NCBI RefSeq assembly: GCF_001644025.1 | Contig: NZ_LUUK01000004.1 | Coordinates: 1 to 39,304 of the forward strand | From: Methylomonas koyamae | Lineage (GTDB): Bacteria > Pseudomonadota > Gammaproteobacteria > Methylococcales > Methylomonadaceae | Reading direction: 5' to 3' | Length of the DNA: 39,304 nt | Part shown: piece by piece, positions 1 through 7,080 of the stretch | Numbering within the stretch: the first letter of the stretch is position 1 | Layout of the letters: each line of letters starts with the position of its first letter | Notes under the pieces: generated by a model | Database searches by the model: none | What the model saw: only the letters and a program-made list of their open reading frames with translations | What the model was told of the DNA's origin: nothing | Translations under genes and position numbers: made by a program

Positions 1-272
1 TGTGTTCGGCGGCGGTTGCGGTAGACCGGCGCTTGGCGAATGCCGACGCCAGACTGAATAGTATCGCCGAACGGGTTGCCGAGCGGCCGCGAGCCGCCCT
101 GGACACGCCGGCGGTGGCCGGAGCCGTTGAGCGTCCCGCCCAAGGTTACGAAGATGTGATAGCGAAAATTCGCCGGGGTGTCGGCGTCGAGGATTTGGTG
201 CGCGATTGCGGCTTGACGCGCGACGAAGCGGTGCTATTGACCCGCTTGCACGGCGGCCGGAGTCGTTTGTAA
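1..272 (+). CDS. DUF2802 domain protein, C-terminal part (5' truncated by window edge)
   Basis: The frame is open from the left edge (first full codon at 3) to TAA at 270-272, so this is the C-terminal ~89 residues of a longer protein. A TTG at 33 would give 79 residues, but the upstream residues continue without a stop and look like the same charged, helical region, so the start is outside the window. The end carries a pattern typical of DUF2802: a conserved Tyr followed by a helix-turn-helix-like stretch (VEDLVRDCGLTRDEA, then LLTRLH). In Pseudomonas-type genomes DUF2802 genes sit after cheW at the end of the flagellar/chemotaxis cluster, which would fit the flagellar operon at the other end of this window; that link is inference. 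The last 39 bases overlap the convergent glycosyltransferase gene. Function unknown. Confidence 0.7.
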   Translation, partial: CSAAVAVDRRLANADARLNSIAERVAERPRAALDTPAVAGAVERPAQGYEDVIAKIRRGVGVEDLVRDCGLTRDEAVLLTRLHGGRSRL

Positions 273-1091
273 TTCAAAGGTGTCGCCTACGCCGCGTTCG
301 GCTCGAATCACAGCGGGGTCGGCGACTCGCGCCAACAGTCGTTGGTAGTTTTGGTCGTGGCGGCTCCGGTCGTTTTGGCGATGCCATAAATGCAGCACCG
401 GTGCCGCGAAGCGGCCTTCCTTGCGGCGAATGCCGCAGTGCAGCAAACGGATCACCAAGTCCGAATCCTCGTACCCCCAGCCTTCGTAGATTTCATCGAA
501 GCCGTTCACCCTGAAAAAGTCATCTTTCCAGACCGCCAAATTGCAGGTCATCGCGTTTTGCCAATGTTCGGCGCGCGCATAGCGCCAAGCGGTCAATGGC
601 AAATACAGCAAGGGCAGCCAGCGGTTGATCCGGCCGCGCAGGCGTTGCACCAAGAAATAGGCCTTGCTTCGACTGTGTAACGGCAAGCCTTGCCTTAACA
701 CCTGCTCGGTATAAGCCTGGCTCAGCAGGCAGCGGTTGCCCGGCACGAAATAGCCGGTTTCGGCGAGTTGGCGGTGGCGGGCGACAAAGTCCGGCAAAGT
801 CACGCAGTCGCCGTCGACGAACAGCAGGTAATCGCCCCGGCTGACCGCAACCGCCCGGTTGCGTATCTTTCCGGCCCGGAAGCCGCGATCTTCGTGCCAC
901 ACATGGCGGATCGGCCGGCTCGCAACGGCTTGCCATGCGGCAATCCGAGCGGCGGTTTCCGGTTGCGAGCCATCGTCGGCGACCAAGATTTCGAATTGAC
1001 TGTCCGATTGCGCCAGTAAACCGGCCAAGCAGGCATCCAGTGCCTCGGGCCAGTTGTAAGTGGCGACGATGACCGAAATTAGACCGTTCAT
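234..1091 (-). CDS. Family 2 glycosyltransferase (GT-A fold, galactosyltransferase-like C-terminus)
   Basis: A 285-residue cytoplasmic transferase that probably adds a sugar to the LPS core or another surface glycan. The N-terminus has the GT2 nucleotide-sugar fold (SVIVATYNW at 6-14, ADDGS at 38-42), the metal-binding DGD is at 93-95, and a Glyco_transf_7C-like acceptor region with GWGYEDSDL lies at 204-212. The frame continues upstream, but the ATG at 1091 is preferred: it gives the normal GT2 N-terminus and overlaps the TGA of the upstream gene (ATGA), a sign of translational coupling. It is the last gene of a minus-strand run (GT25, O-antigen ligase, GT2, this gene). The C-terminal tail overlaps the DUF2802 gene by 39 bases on the opposite strand. 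The exact sugar and acceptor cannot be read from sequence. Confidence 0.88.
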   Translation of the reverse strand: MNGLISVIVATYNWPEALDACLAGLLAQSDSQFEILVADDGSQPETAARIAAWQAVASRPIRHVWHEDRGFRAGKIRNRAVAVSRGDYLLFVDGDCVTLPDFVARHRQLAETGYFVPGNRCLLSQAYTEQVLRQGLPLHSRSKAYFLVQRLRGRINRWLPLLYLPLTAWRYARAEHWQNAMTCNLAVWKDDFFRVNGFDEIYEGWGYEDSDLVIRLLHCGIRRKEGRFAAPVLHLWHRQNDRSRHDQNYQRLLARVADPAVIRAERGVGDTFELQTTPAAVQAGQ

Positions 1092-1831
1092 CGATGCAAG
1101 CGGTGCAGTTCCCGCAATTTCAGATATTTGTAATACGTGCCTTCGGCATTGGAAATCGCCAGCATCAAGCCTTGCGGGCCGTCGAGAAAGCCGGCCTTGA
1201 GCACGTAGCCGCGGAAAAAAGTCCACAGCCCCTTGGCGATGGCCCTGCCCAGGCTGGCGCGCGCGCCGGCTTTGAACAGTTTCTCGGCACCCAGCGTCGA
1301 ATAACTGTTGATTTTGTGCAGTACCTCTTCCGGATCGACGAAAGCCTCGTGTAACAACGGTTGGTTCAAACGGCCGATCGGGCCTTGCACTTCGACTCGT
1401 TCGTGAACTACCTCGTTGCTGAATCGGCCCGCGTCGCGCCGGAACAATCGCAAGACATAATCCGGCCACCAGCCGCTATGTTTAATCGGCCGGCCGCAGT
1501 AGCTGGACAGCCGGGGAATTTCGAAGCCTTGGATAGCATTTTGCCGGATGGCCTGTTGAATTTCCTCGGCCAAGGCCGGGCCGACTTCCTCGTCCGCGTC
1601 CAGCGACAGTATCCAATCGCCGCTTGCCTTATCCAAGGCCCGTTGTTTTTGCGGGCCGAAGCCGGGCCAGTCGGTCACGAACACCTGGTCGGTAAACTGG
1701 CGGGCGATCGCGACGGTGTCGTCGCTACTGCCCGAATCGAGAACGACAATCTCATCTGCCCAGGCCACCGAGGCCAGGCAGCGGCCGATATGGCCGGCTT
1801 CGTTCTTGGTGATGACGATAACGCTAAGCAT
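1088..1831 (-). CDS. Family 2 glycosyltransferase, WaaE/KdtX-like LPS core transferase
   Basis: A 247-residue GT2 enzyme resembling the WaaE/KdtX group, which in enterobacteria adds glucose to heptose I of the LPS inner core. Visible motifs: SVIVITKNEAGHIGRCL near the start, the LDSGSSDDT nucleotide-binding segment at 31-39, and LSLDADEE at 76-82 carrying the DxD-type metal site. The C-terminal region with GWWPDY and a FFRGYVLK segment is typical of this group. A TTG six bases upstream (1837) is possible, but ATG at 1831 gives the usual MLSVIVITKNE start. The start lies inside the last codons of the O-antigen ligase gene (8-base overlap), and its stop overlaps the next gene's start, so the genes are probably translated as one operon. 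WaaE assignment is by resemblance only. Confidence 0.87.
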   Translation of the reverse strand: MLSVIVITKNEAGHIGRCLASVAWADEIVVLDSGSSDDTVAIARQFTDQVFVTDWPGFGPQKQRALDKASGDWILSLDADEEVGPALAEEIQQAIRQNAIQGFEIPRLSSYCGRPIKHSGWWPDYVLRLFRRDAGRFSNEVVHERVEVQGPIGRLNQPLLHEAFVDPEEVLHKINSYSTLGAEKLFKAGARASLGRAIAKGLWTFFRGYVLKAGFLDGPQGLMLAISNAEGTYYKYLKLRELHRLHR

Positions 1832-3026
1832 CGTCAAGCTCGGCCGGTCGGCTCAGCAACGCGCCCAGAAAGAACGCCAACATATAGCCCTCGGCGAACG
1901 TTTTGAAATGGGAATTGAACAGGCTGGAAGCACTGATCGCCACCAAAAAACTCGCGGCGATCGCGCCGTAAGGCCGATTCGCCAAGCCCTCCCGCAAGCC
2001 GACGCCGATGTAGGCTAAAAACAGCAGTACGCCGAAAATCCCGTTTTCGACCCAGATAAACAGATATTGGTTGTGCGGGTCGCCGGTACTCATCGCGTGC
2101 CAACCCTGACCGTTGAGTTTCGCCACTTGCTCGTAAGCCGGTTTGAAACCCGAGGTGCCATAGCCCAGCCAGGGATGCTCGCGGATCAATTGCCAGGTAT
2201 TGCGATAAAACACCACCCGCAGACCGATCGAGGTCTCGCTGGCGCTGGTTTGATAATGGGCTTGTTCGTCCAGCGTGACCTGTATCCGCTGTTGCACGGT
2301 GTCGGAGGTCGCGACGAACAGCGCAACCGCGACCGCCGCCGCGCCGATGAAATACGGCAATTTCCGAAAACCGTAAAGTGAGCCGAAAGCAAACACCGCC
2401 GCGACAGGCAGCGCCAGATAAGCGCTGCGGGCGGTGCTGACGAAGAAAATATTGAACACGAACAGCGCGGCGGCGCTCCAGACCGCGATTTTCCAACGCG
2501 GCGACAGCGGTTCGTGCAATACAAATAACGTACCGAGCAGCGCGGCCGTGAACGCCATGCTTTGTGTCGAATGATTGGTCATGAAGATGCCGGCGCCGCG
2601 GCCGCTACGCACCACCCAGTCGGTGGCCCAAAGCGGAATTGCGATAATCGCGGCGACGGCCATAACGCCGACGAAATAATAGACGAAGCGTTGTTGCCAG
2701 CGCCGCGATTGAAACAGGCCCAGCAGCATAAAGGCGTAAGCTAGTTTCTTCCAACTCGACAGGGTTTGCAGTTTGGCCGGCCAGTCCGTGTCGGCGTAAA
2801 AGGTGCCGACGACCAGCCAGGCGTAAAACGCGACAATCATTTTGCCCAGCGGATGCCGCCACGATTGCCGCAGCGTGGCGAAGGCCTGTCCGGAAGCCAG
2901 CCAAGCCGCCAGCATGGCCACGCAAGCGATGCTGGTCGCGGCGGTGGACATCGGTACCGCGACGACCGCGAAAATCGCCAGTCCGCGGCTGACGTTCAGC
3001 GCGGTGTCGGAATAAGCGTGAGTCAT
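1824..3026 (-). CDS. O-antigen ligase family protein (Wzy_C / WaaL-type)
   Basis: A 400-residue polytopic inner-membrane protein with about 10-12 hydrophobic segments. The Wzy_C region is recognisable: a large periplasmic loop ends in GYGTSGFKP and continues to GDPHNQYLFIWVENG, where the conserved His-Asn of the WaaL/Wzy superfamily lies, followed by two terminal membrane helices. WaaL proteins transfer undecaprenyl-linked glycan to lipid A-core in the periplasm; some relatives are polymerases or glycosylate proteins, so the acceptor is uncertain. The genetic setting among LPS core transferases and msbA favours the ligase role. The gene starts 4 bases after the GT25 stop and overlaps the following GT2 by 8 bases. 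Confidence 0.87.
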   Translation of the reverse strand: MTHAYSDTALNVSRGLAIFAVVAVPMSTAATSIACVAMLAAWLASGQAFATLRQSWRHPLGKMIVAFYAWLVVGTFYADTDWPAKLQTLSSWKKLAYAFMLLGLFQSRRWQQRFVYYFVGVMAVAAIIAIPLWATDWVVRSGRGAGIFMTNHSTQSMAFTAALLGTLFVLHEPLSPRWKIAVWSAAALFVFNIFFVSTARSAYLALPVAAVFAFGSLYGFRKLPYFIGAAAVAVALFVATSDTVQQRIQVTLDEQAHYQTSASETSIGLRVVFYRNTWQLIREHPWLGYGTSGFKPAYEQVAKLNGQGWHAMSTGDPHNQYLFIWVENGIFGVLLFLAYIGVGLREGLANRPYGAIAASFLVAISASSLFNSHFKTFAEGYMLAFFLGALLSRPAELDDA

Positions 3027-3030
3027 GGAG

Positions 3031-3753
3031 TTAACGCCACAGTTGATAAATATATTTGCGTTTGAGTTTTTCCCAGCGGAATAGCCAACCTTTCAGCCAC
3101 GGCGGCGGATCGCTTTCCAATGCGCTTCGAAACAAGCCGTTCTTGCTGCCTTGCTCGACGACCGGCTCTTCCAGCCAGAGCATTTGGATGCCCAGCGCTT
3201 TGTCGATGGTCTCGAACTGGTTGTCAATCGGTTGCGCGATACGATTTTCGGCTATCCAATTCAGGCGTATTTGCGCGGTGGCGGAGTCGATAATGTACGA
3301 ATCGGCAAAGCGGCCGCGATGACCCGGATACAAGTACTGGCCGGGGCGGCGCTGACTTTTCGGCGTGAAGAAATTGCCGCCGGAGCCGATGTAAATCACT
3401 TTGTGGCCCGGAAATCGTTCGCTTTGTTGCAGGGCTCGCGTGATGCCCAGCCGGAAGTGGGGGCTGAACACGGCGTCGTCTTCCAATACCAACGCCTGAC
3501 GGTTGCCGGCGGCGGCGATGCGGTGCAGGGCTTCGACGTGTTTTAGCGCGCAGGACTGTTGGCCAGGCGTCAGGCCATCGGTGCCGAAGGTTAGACTCAA
3601 AATCTCGGGGGTCAATTCCTCGATATCCCAGTCCGTGACGAATTCGGCGCTCAAGCCGAATTCGGCCAATTGGCGTTCCATGAATTGGCGGCGCCCGGTA
3701 AAGGCTTTGACATTCAGTACCAGGATGCGGTCGAGCGTCGGCGATTCGGTCAT
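3031..3753 (-). CDS. Family 25 glycosyltransferase (LPS biosynthesis type)
   Basis: A 240-residue GT25 protein, a family that includes LPS beta-galactosyltransferases such as LgtB and Haemophilus Lic2/Lex enzymes. The N-terminus shows ILVLNVKAFTGRRQFMERQL with the typical LN-x-R pattern, followed by TPGQQSCALKHVEAL (S/A-C-x-x-SH-like helix) at 62-76 and the metal-binding EDDA at 91-94 within LVLEDDAVF. No signal peptide or membrane helix is seen, so it is probably cytoplasmic or peripheral. Four bases separate its stop from the O-antigen ligase start. It is the first gene of the tight minus-strand run; the gap of about 48 bases to the GT9 gene upstream is short enough for co-transcription. 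Confidence 0.85.
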   Translation of the reverse strand: MTESPTLDRILVLNVKAFTGRRQFMERQLAEFGLSAEFVTDWDIEELTPEILSLTFGTDGLTPGQQSCALKHVEALHRIAAAGNRQALVLEDDAVFSPHFRLGITRALQQSERFPGHKVIYIGSGGNFFTPKSQRRPGQYLYPGHRGRFADSYIIDSATAQIRLNWIAENRIAQPIDNQFETIDKALGIQMLWLEEPVVEQGSKNGLFRSALESDPPPWLKGWLFRWEKLKRKYIYQLWR

Positions 3754-3801
3754 GCAAAAGTCGAAAGTAATGGCTAAGGGACGATTATCGGCGGTTTTAC
3801 G

Positions 3802-4944
3802 TCAAAACACATCCGATTGTTCTCGTGGTGCCGGACGATGGTCGTGGCTTCGCTGCTCCAGTTCGGCATCGATTGCAGCAATGACGCCTTCGGCCGGCAA
3901 TTGTTCCAGGCAGTCGCTACGGCTATCCCGGCGGCGTTCGCAACCCTCCAGTTGGCAGGGCAGGCAGGCGCGGGGCGCGGCGTCTTGAATCAGATGCACG
4001 TTGCCGACTCGGCCGGAACCGGATTTGGCAAACGGTGGCCTGTTTTCGGCGTAACCGGTCGGCCAGGGCGCCCATTTGGTGGGGTCGGTCGGCCCGAACA
4101 ACGCGAATACCGGTGCGCCGGTCGCGGCCGCCAAATGGGTGATGCCGGTATCCGGGCCGACGAATAGCGCCGCGTTGCCAATCAGCCGGCTCAGTTCGGC
4201 CAGGCTTGGACCTCCGCTCAAATCCAAGATGTCGCAGGCGAGGCCGGATTTGAATTCCGTCAGGACCTGGCGCTCGGCGGGCTGGCCGCTGCCGGTCAAT
4301 ACGATGCGATAGCCGCGATCGGCTAAAAATTCAGCCAGTTGCCGCCACTGCGCCAGCGGCCAGGCCTTGTAGCGCCATTGCGGTTGAATGTGCAGCACCG
4401 CATAGGCGTGGTTCGCTAGATCCGTGGGTAAGTCGAACGATGACTCGGAACAGGGCGGCGTCAGCCGGAATACCGGCGGAATGCCGAGGGGTTCGCAAAA
4501 GCGTAGGTTTTCCAGCACCGCATGGCCGTAATCGTCGCCGAATACTAGCCAGCGGGTCAGCAAGCATTGCTTCCACCAAGCCTTGCCGGTTTGCTCCGGC
4601 ACGAAACCCAAGCGGAGCTTGCCGGCCGCCCAGGCATACAGCGTCGGCCGGTCGCCGGTCTGAGTCGAGATCGCCAAGTCGTAGCGGCGACATAATCGAG
4701 CCAGAATCGCCAATAATTCGAAAACCTTGGGTTTGGCCGGCACCGGAATCAGTGCGCTCACGTCCGGGTTGCCTTCCAGCATGCCGACGTTGCCGCGCGA
4801 CAGCAGCACGTCGATGGCCGCGTCCGGATATGCCTGCTTTAGCGCGCTGAGCAAGGGGGTGGTCAACAGCGTGTCGCCCAGATAGCGTAGCGTTATCACC
4901 AAAATGCGTTTAGGTTGTATATTGAGCGGTTCGGGCGCCGGCAT
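3802..4944 (-). CDS. Family 9 glycosyltransferase, LPS heptosyltransferase III-like
   Basis: A GT9 (heptosyltransferase) of about 380 residues. It has the GT-B fold hallmarks: N-terminal KRILVITLRYLGDTLLTTPL with the catalytic/acceptor-side pattern, and the C-terminal donor-binding segment FVGPDTGITHLAAATGAP followed by ALFGPTDPTKWAPW. The LRYLGD opening and overall layout match the putative heptosyltransferase III (RfaQ-like) subgroup rather than WaaC or WaaF. The start is uncertain: ATG at 4944 (MPAPEPLNIQ) places the conserved strand close to the N-terminus; ATG at 4992 would add 16 residues. Neither has a good ribosome binding site. It is divergent from msbA, the lipid A-core flippase. 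The C-terminal ~30 residues are charged and have Cys-rich CLPCQLEGCERR just upstream. Confidence 0.86.
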   Translation of the reverse strand: MPAPEPLNIQPKRILVITLRYLGDTLLTTPLLSALKQAYPDAAIDVLLSRGNVGMLEGNPDVSALIPVPAKPKVFELLAILARLCRRYDLAISTQTGDRPTLYAWAAGKLRLGFVPEQTGKAWWKQCLLTRWLVFGDDYGHAVLENLRFCEPLGIPPVFRLTPPCSESSFDLPTDLANHAYAVLHIQPQWRYKAWPLAQWRQLAEFLADRGYRIVLTGSGQPAERQVLTEFKSGLACDILDLSGGPSLAELSRLIGNAALFVGPDTGITHLAAATGAPVFALFGPTDPTKWAPWPTGYAENRPPFAKSGSGRVGNVHLIQDAAPRACLPCQLEGCERRRDSRSDCLEQLPAEGVIAAIDAELEQRSHDHRPAPREQSDVF

Positions 4945-5021
4945 GCATTGTTGTGTCGATAATAAAGCCGTTATTTTAAAGGTAAACCGCATTGAGTAAG
5001 TCACAGAAATCACGCCAGACC
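4945..5021. promoter_or_regulatory. Divergent promoter region, GT9 / msbA
   Basis: This 77-base gap separates the two divergent genes and must hold promoters for both. It is locally AT-rich (around 4960-4985, reading ATAATAAAGCCGTTATTTTA), but no clear -35/-10 pair could be assigned. The two alternative longer starts (ATG 4992 for GT9 and TTG 4992 for msbA) would make the genes overlap head to head, another reason to prefer the shorter starts. Confidence 0.4.
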
Positions 5022-6764
5022 ATGACCGACAGCCAAGTCTACCAGCGCTTGATGCGCTTTGTGTTGCCGTACTGGCGGATGTTTCTGGTCAGCGCGTTCG
5101 GCTTTGCGATTTACGCCGCGACCGAGCCGGCCCTGGCGATGATCGTGCAGCGCATCATCGACAGTTTCAATCGCGAAGACCGCACCGGTATCGAATATTT
5201 GCCGCTACTGTTCGTCGGCTTGTTTCTGGTGCGCGGCATCGGCTCCTTCCTCGGCAACTACTATTTGGCGCGGATTTCCGGCAATCTGATTCACCGCTTG
5301 CGCTGCGACATTTTCAACCACTACACCGGCTTGTCGGTGCAGTATTTCGACAGCCACAACAGCGGCTACATGATTTCGCGGATCACCAACAACATCGGCG
5401 AAGTCACCCGTGCTACCTCGGATTCGATCCGTTCCTTCGTGCGGGAAGGCTTTACCGCGATAGGATTGTTGGCCTATCTGGCGCACACCAATCTGCAGTT
5501 GTCGTTGGTGTTCCTGGCGATAGCGCCGGTGGTCGCGACGATGGTGCGCTACGTCGGCAAACGCTTGAAGCGCCTGAGCCGCAACATGCAGGACACCGTC
5601 GGCGATATTACTCACATTACCTCGGAAGTGGTGTCCGGCAACCGCATCGTCAAGAGTTTCGGCGGCGAGGACTACGAACGCCGCCGCTTTCGCGACGCCA
5701 GCCTGGAAAATCGCCGCCAGTACCGGAAGTTGATCATGACCGTGTCGTTGAACAATCCGTTGATGCAATTGCTGATTTCGATCGCGTTGGCCGGCATGGT
5801 TTATCTGGCCTTGATCGTCATGCGCGATTCGACGCCGGGCGAATTCGCCGGCTTTTTCATGGCGGCGATTTTATTGCCCAAACCGATCCGCCAATTGAGC
5901 GATGCCAATTCCGAGATTCTGCGCGGCATCGCCGCCGCCGAATCACTGTTCGAAGTGTTGGACGAACCGCTGGAACGGGATGGCGGGGATTACCAAACCG
6001 AGCGAGTTCAAGGCCGCATCGAGTTCAAAAACTTGCGCTTCAGTTACCCCGGCGCCGAGGTGCCCGCGCTGGGCGGCATCGACCTGACCATAGAACCCGG
6101 CCAGACCGTAGCCTTGGTCGGCGCGTCCGGCGGCGGCAAGAGCACCTTGATTAATCTGCTGCCGCGCTTTTACGACTACAGCGAGGGCGAGATCCTGATC
6201 GACGGCGTGGAGTTGAAACGCTATCAACTGGGCTGTCTGCGCCGGCAAATTGCGTTGGTGACTCAACATGTCACGCTGTTCAACGCCAGCGTCGCCAACA
6301 ATATCGCCTACGGCGCGTTGCAGGGCGCCGACCGCGCGGCGATCGAGCGGGCCGCTCGCGATGCCTACGCCACCGATTTCATCGAGCGGATGCCGGAAGG
6401 CCTCGATACCGAGATCGGCGAAAACGGCGTCAAATTGTCCGGCGGCCAACGCCAGCGCCTGGCCTTGGCGCGGGCGTTACTGAAGGATGCGCCGATTTTG
6501 ATTTTGGACGAAGCCACCTCGGCGTTGGATACCGAGTCCGAACGTTATATTCAAGCCGCGTTGAGCCGGGTGATGCAGGGTCGAACCACGCTGGTGGTCG
6601 CGCATCGGCTATCGACGATCGAGGCCGCCGACGTGATTTTGGTGATGGACAAGGGCCGGATTGTCGAACGCGGCAGTCACGCCGAGTTGCTGGCCCGTGA
6701 CGGTGCCTACGCCAAACTGCACCGGATGCAGTTCCAGCACGCCGACGCCGAAGGCGCCGGATAA
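5022..6764 (+). CDS. msbA: Lipid A export ATP-binding/permease protein MsbA
   Basis: A 580-residue half-transporter (E. coli MsbA is 582) that flips lipid A-core across the inner membrane. Six membrane helices fill residues ~1-310, with FGFAIYAATEPALAM near the start and typical MsbA coupling-loop sequence (VSGNRIVKSFGGEDYE). The nucleotide-binding domain has Walker A GASGGGKST with Lys at 373, Q-loop ALVTQHVTLFNASVANNIAYG, signature LSGGQ at 472-476, Walker B ILILDEATSALD with Asp496/Glu497, and switch His in VVAHRLSTIE. A TTG at 4992 is an alternative start with an AAAGG upstream, but ATG at 5022 gives the family length and the MTDSQVYxRL opening. It is divergent from the LPS transferase cluster, matching its role. 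An 11-base inverted repeat follows the stop. Confidence 0.95.
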   Translation: MTDSQVYQRLMRFVLPYWRMFLVSAFGFAIYAATEPALAMIVQRIIDSFNREDRTGIEYLPLLFVGLFLVRGIGSFLGNYYLARISGNLIHRLRCDIFNHYTGLSVQYFDSHNSGYMISRITNNIGEVTRATSDSIRSFVREGFTAIGLLAYLAHTNLQLSLVFLAIAPVVATMVRYVGKRLKRLSRNMQDTVGDITHITSEVVSGNRIVKSFGGEDYERRRFRDASLENRRQYRKLIMTVSLNNPLMQLLISIALAGMVYLALIVMRDSTPGEFAGFFMAAILLPKPIRQLSDANSEILRGIAAAESLFEVLDEPLERDGGDYQTERVQGRIEFKNLRFSYPGAEVPALGGIDLTIEPGQTVALVGASGGGKSTLINLLPRFYDYSEGEILIDGVELKRYQLGCLRRQIALVTQHVTLFNASVANNIAYGALQGADRAAIERAARDAYATDFIERMPEGLDTEIGENGVKLSGGQRQRLALARALLKDAPILILDEATSALDTESERYIQAALSRVMQGRTTLVVAHRLSTIEAADVILVMDKGRIVERGSHAELLARDGAYAKLHRMQFQHADAEGAG

Positions 6765-6773
6765 ATCCCCAAC

Positions 6774-6798
6774 CGGCCGAACCCACCGGGTTCGGCCG
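6774..6798 (+). terminator. Perfect 11-bp hairpin after msbA
   Basis: CGGCCGAACCC at 6774-6784 and its exact complement at 6788-6798 enclose a 3-base loop, 10 bases after the msbA stop. Only two T follow, so it is an imperfect intrinsic terminator or a 3' end-stabilising hairpin rather than a strong terminator. Confidence 0.5.
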
Positions 6799-7080
6799 TT
6801 CGCCCTCAATCCGCGCTTGTGAAAATCCACCTCGCCGGCCGGGTATTAGTTAACAGCCGCGCCACTCTCCGCTCTCTATAGTCGTACCGGGTAGAATCGA
6901 GGCAGGGGTTCTTTGCGATAAGGGACTTTCAGTTCGCCGCTAAACGCCAATTCGTTGGCGCGCCGGTCGCCGTCAATACCGGCTGCCATCGGTTATTTTC
7001 TCCGCCTCGTTCACGCCTCGTTCCGGCCGGTTCGCCCAACGAACCCGGCCGCCGACCATGTTTACGACGAGGGTACGACA
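6799..7080. other. Intergenic leader upstream of the 737-residue protein gene
   Basis: About 280 bases without a convincing gene. An in-frame extension of the downstream ORF to TTG 6955 exists, but its residues are Pro/Arg-rich and unlike the rest, and the ATG at 7081 has a proper binding site. A near-perfect hairpin (CGGCCGGTTCG at 7024-7034 against CGAACCCGGCCG at 7040-7051, one bulged base) lies 30 bases before the start and could fold in the mRNA leader. No convincing sigma-70 or sigma-54 promoter was found. Confidence 0.4.

Noticed and set aside
1092..1469. N-terminal extension of the last GT2 gene to 1469
   Set aside because: The added residues are Arg-rich and overlap the whole front of the upstream gene; ATG 1091 with the ATGA overlap gives a normal GT2 start.
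4992..5021. TTG start for msbA at 4992
   Set aside because: An AAAGG lies upstream, but ATG 5022 gives the family length and conserved N-terminus, and TTG would overlap the alternative GT9 start; kept only as an alternative.
6955..7080. Upstream extension of the 737-residue protein to TTG 6955
   Set aside because: ATG 7081 has CGAGGG at 7 bases; the extension is Pro/Arg-rich and lacks a binding site.
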